Shown one piece after another: positions 62,300 through 64,000 of a stretch of DNA of 64,000 bases (positions are counted from its first letter, which is position 1; each line of letters starts with the position of its first letter). A model generated the notes under the pieces. It was not told the DNA's origin. It was given only the letters and a program-made list of their open reading frames with translations, and made no database searches. The stretch comes from Acinetobacter sp. UBA3106 (lineage in GTDB: Bacteria; Pseudomonadota; Gammaproteobacteria; Pseudomonadales; Moraxellaceae), in NCBI GenBank assembly GCA_002365595.1, contig DFAM01000017.1:1-64000 (forward strand). Reading direction: 5' to 3'. The position numbers and the translations under genes were made by a program.

Positions 62300-62626
62300 G
62301 AGAGTGGTGGCAGTCCACCAGGCGAATATTGCGAACACTTCGATAAAATCACACGTGGTCTCAAACAAGGTCGCATTTCTAATTATCGCGGTTTCGTATT
62401 TATCAGCTTAGACAGTGAGGCGACAGATTCTTTAGAAGATTTCTTAGGTGATGCCAAGATCTTTCTTGATTTAATGGTTGAGCAGTCACCAACGGGTGAG
62501 CTTGAAGTCTTGCAAGGTAAATCAGCTTATACCTTTGCAGGCAACTGGAAATTACAGAATGAAAATGGTTTAGATAGCTATCACGTTAGTACAGGGCACA
62601 ACCATGATAGGAACATCATAAATTAG
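62300..62626 (+). pseudogene. antA: remnant of anthranilate 1,2-dioxygenase large subunit
   Basis: An open stretch of 108 codons with no start, stopped at 62624. It reads PPGEYCEHFDKITRGLKQGR, then the conserved RISNYRGFVFISLDSEATDS, LEDFLGDAKIFLDLMVEQSP, GELEVLQGKSAYTFAGNW and KLQNENGLDSYHVST, the last with the Asp/His iron-ligand pattern of Rieske oxygenases. This matches AntA strongly from memory, and BenA more weakly. The gene is truncated at both ends: the Rieske domain is missing except for a possible degenerate trace before 62300, and the C-terminal half is lost after HVST. Confidence 0.75.
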
Positions 62627-62650
62627 ACAATCATTATCATGTTAAACCTC

Positions 62651-64000
62651 TCATTGCATTTTGATGCCAAAATACAGAGACTTTTCCTGTTGTGATAACA
62701 GCTCTTTTAAGATCGTCTTAATTTTAGCTGTGCCATCATCTTCAATTGTATTGTTGCTACTATCGGTAATGTTTTGACCATTACTTCCTACAATTGGCAA
62801 TATACCTGAAAGTGCCCATTGCTGGGTATAAGCGGGATACATATCGTTAATCACTACATTGCTTAATGCCGTACTGCCAGTATTTTTCACCATAATCCGG
62901 TAAATCAGACATTGATTCGGTTTCAGGTTTTCATTTTGTACGGTATACGTTGCATTGATCACTGCCGCGGCATTTGCCATACTGCAATTTTCAACTTTGA
63001 ATTGCGATTTCATAATTTTTAACTGATTCGGACTGACCGTAATCAAGTCCGTATTACTTAAATCAGCTAATGTCATGTCTTTCCCGACATTATCCGGCTT
63101 GGCAATCAGCTTAACTTGACTACTCATACCATTGTTGGCCATTGATGGGGCTTCAACTTTAATCAATAAAGTGACCGATTTATTCGGTTCAATGATATTG
63201 TTTAATTCAGTCTCTGTGCCGGACAGTAAAGTATCACTTGCATCTAGCGTGTCATTGCCATTTTGATCCAAAAACAAGGTATATAAAAAGCCATCGGTAC
63301 GATTGACTGGGTTAATACTGACCTTCACTTTAGTTTCATTTTCCACACCATAGTTGGTCAGACGGTGCAAAAATACATAGCTCCCCCCGATCCCCACCTG
63401 TGCACTTTGGTCATTGCTTAATTCCAATGTACGCTTTTTGGGCTGGGGAATCACAGCATCCAGAACAATGTCAGCCAAGCCCGACTGAAGCGACTCGATT
63501 GCAAACCAGATATTGGTGGTCGCTGTCACAGAAGAATAAACGGTCACAACTGCGCAGAGCTGTGCGGTGCTATTGGCTGCAACATTCAGTTGAGTAATCT
63601 GCTGGCCACTTACCCCCGTTTTACATTGCGCAAGATCTGCTTTATAAAATTCAATTTTTAAACCAGAACTAAAGGGTGTGACACTATTTTTAACCAAGGT
63701 TGAATACTCACCCGTCCCCAGTGTTGGCTCAATTTTGCTACTGGATGCATACAGCTGATAATCCTGTGCCAGATTACCGTAATTCTGAACATTGAGTGGG
63801 AAATATACTTTGGTGTTACTGTCTGATTTTTGAGTCCAAAGTGGTGTGGAACCGGTTCGGCCTTCTTTGCCAATGATAAACATACCCGCACCAGTTGCAG
63901 CAGCATCTGCTGCAGGAGCATTGCTGATATTATTGGATAAATCACTTTTGGCCGCAACCATGCTCTTTACGGTTGAAGTGTTATTGCCGGGAACCAGATC
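62651..64000 (-). CDS. large surface protein with DUF11-like repeats (partial, N-terminus outside window)
   Basis: 449 residues visible, and the frame remains open to the window edge, so the start lies further right (ends DLVPGNNTSTVKS... at the edge). It is rich in beta strands, Asn, Thr and Ser, with CSxD-like cysteines, and repeated SVTxxIKVEAPS/YRIMVKNTGSTALSNVVI units; the last (CLIYRIMVKNTGSTALSNVV followed by INDMYPAYTQQWA) is a typical DUF11/conserved-repeat domain. Probably a secreted or cell-surface protein. The C-terminus is short after the last repeat and has no obvious anchor. Confidence 0.7.
   Translation of the reverse strand, partial: DLVPGNNTSTVKSMVAAKSDLSNNISNAPAADAAATGAGMFIIGKEGRTGSTPLWTQKSDSNTKVYFPLNVQNYGNLAQDYQLYASSSKIEPTLGTGEYSTLVKNSVTPFSSGLKIEFYKADLAQCKTGVSGQQITQLNVAANSTAQLCAVVTVYSSVTATTNIWFAIESLQSGLADIVLDAVIPQPKKRTLELSNDQSAQVGIGGSYVFLHRLTNYGVENETKVKVSINPVNRTDGFLYTLFLDQNGNDTLDASDTLLSGTETELNNIIEPNKSVTLLIKVEAPSMANNGMSSQVKLIAKPDNVGKDMTLADLSNTDLITVSPNQLKIMKSQFKVENCSMANAAAVINATYTVQNENLKPNQCLIYRIMVKNTGSTALSNVVINDMYPAYTQQWALSGILPIVGSNGQNITDSSNNTIEDDGTAKIKTILKELLSQQEKSLYFGIKMQ

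Overview
The window looks like chromosomal DNA of an Acinetobacter species. The evidence is low GC content, AT-rich spacers, and typical Acinetobacter gene content and pairings: two tandem SfnB-type oxidoreductases ahead of a MetQNI-type transporter, glnD next to dapC, icd divergent from an rluE-type gene, an anthranilate dioxygenase fragment, and short phage-type ORFs. The species cannot be fixed from the sequence. Most of the window is ordinary core metabolism; the accessory material is concentrated at about 41.2-44.6 kb and 62.2-64 kb.

Layout. 1-6.6 kb: a minus-strand valine/branched-chain acid catabolic cluster (mmsA, mmsB, acyl-CoA synthetase, acyl-CoA dehydrogenase, start of an enoyl-CoA hydratase) with a divergent LysR regulator and palindromic operator-like sites between. 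6.7-15.2 kb: DJ-1/PfpI protein, xseAB, a CAT-anticodon tRNA, an acyltransferase, yebC, an Lrp-type regulator, a Ser/Leu-rich gene broken by two in-frame stops, and a glutathione transferase. Three short ORFs with their own ribosome binding sites or membrane segments lie in the gaps here and at 25.6 kb. 15.5-22 kb: a plus-strand sulfur-acquisition operon (two SfnB-like flavoproteins, a DszA/SnaA-type monooxygenase, MetQ-, MetN- and MetI-like transporter). 22-32.9 kb: ychF, a frameshifted Met/His-rich secreted protein, an Mpo1-like membrane protein, a Crp/Fnr regulator, azlCD, purT, glnD, dapC. 33-41 kb: glutathione peroxidase/msrB pair, alaA-like aminotransferase with an extra N-terminal domain, OafA-type acyltransferase, MFS transporter, M23 lipoprotein, icd.

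41.2-44.6 kb is an AT-rich island between icd and the rluE-like gene. The first 24 nt of the rluE coding sequence occur twice, at 41224 (followed by a premature stop) and at 44580 (the intact gene), so the island appears to have entered at the 5' end of that gene. It carries small unknown proteins, a decayed phage-type ORF, and two diverged copies of what looks like an approximately 110-nt small RNA gene with the same promoter spacing and a strong terminator. This is the most interesting part of the window.

44.6-59.7 kb: periplasmic 5-hydroxyisourate hydrolase, M61 peptidase, PBP5/6-type carboxypeptidase, type II NADH dehydrogenase, SlyD-like isomerase, Rnk, an unfamiliar 538-residue protein built on an internal duplication, glyA, a lipoprotein lipase-like hydrolase, an ExoX-like nuclease and several unknown proteins. 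59.9 kb holds an orphan promoter-hairpin-terminator unit (candidate small RNA). 60.5-64 kb: succinate-semialdehyde dehydrogenase, an in-frame remnant of antA (anthranilate dioxygenase large subunit), and the C-terminal part of a large DUF11-like surface protein that runs off the window.
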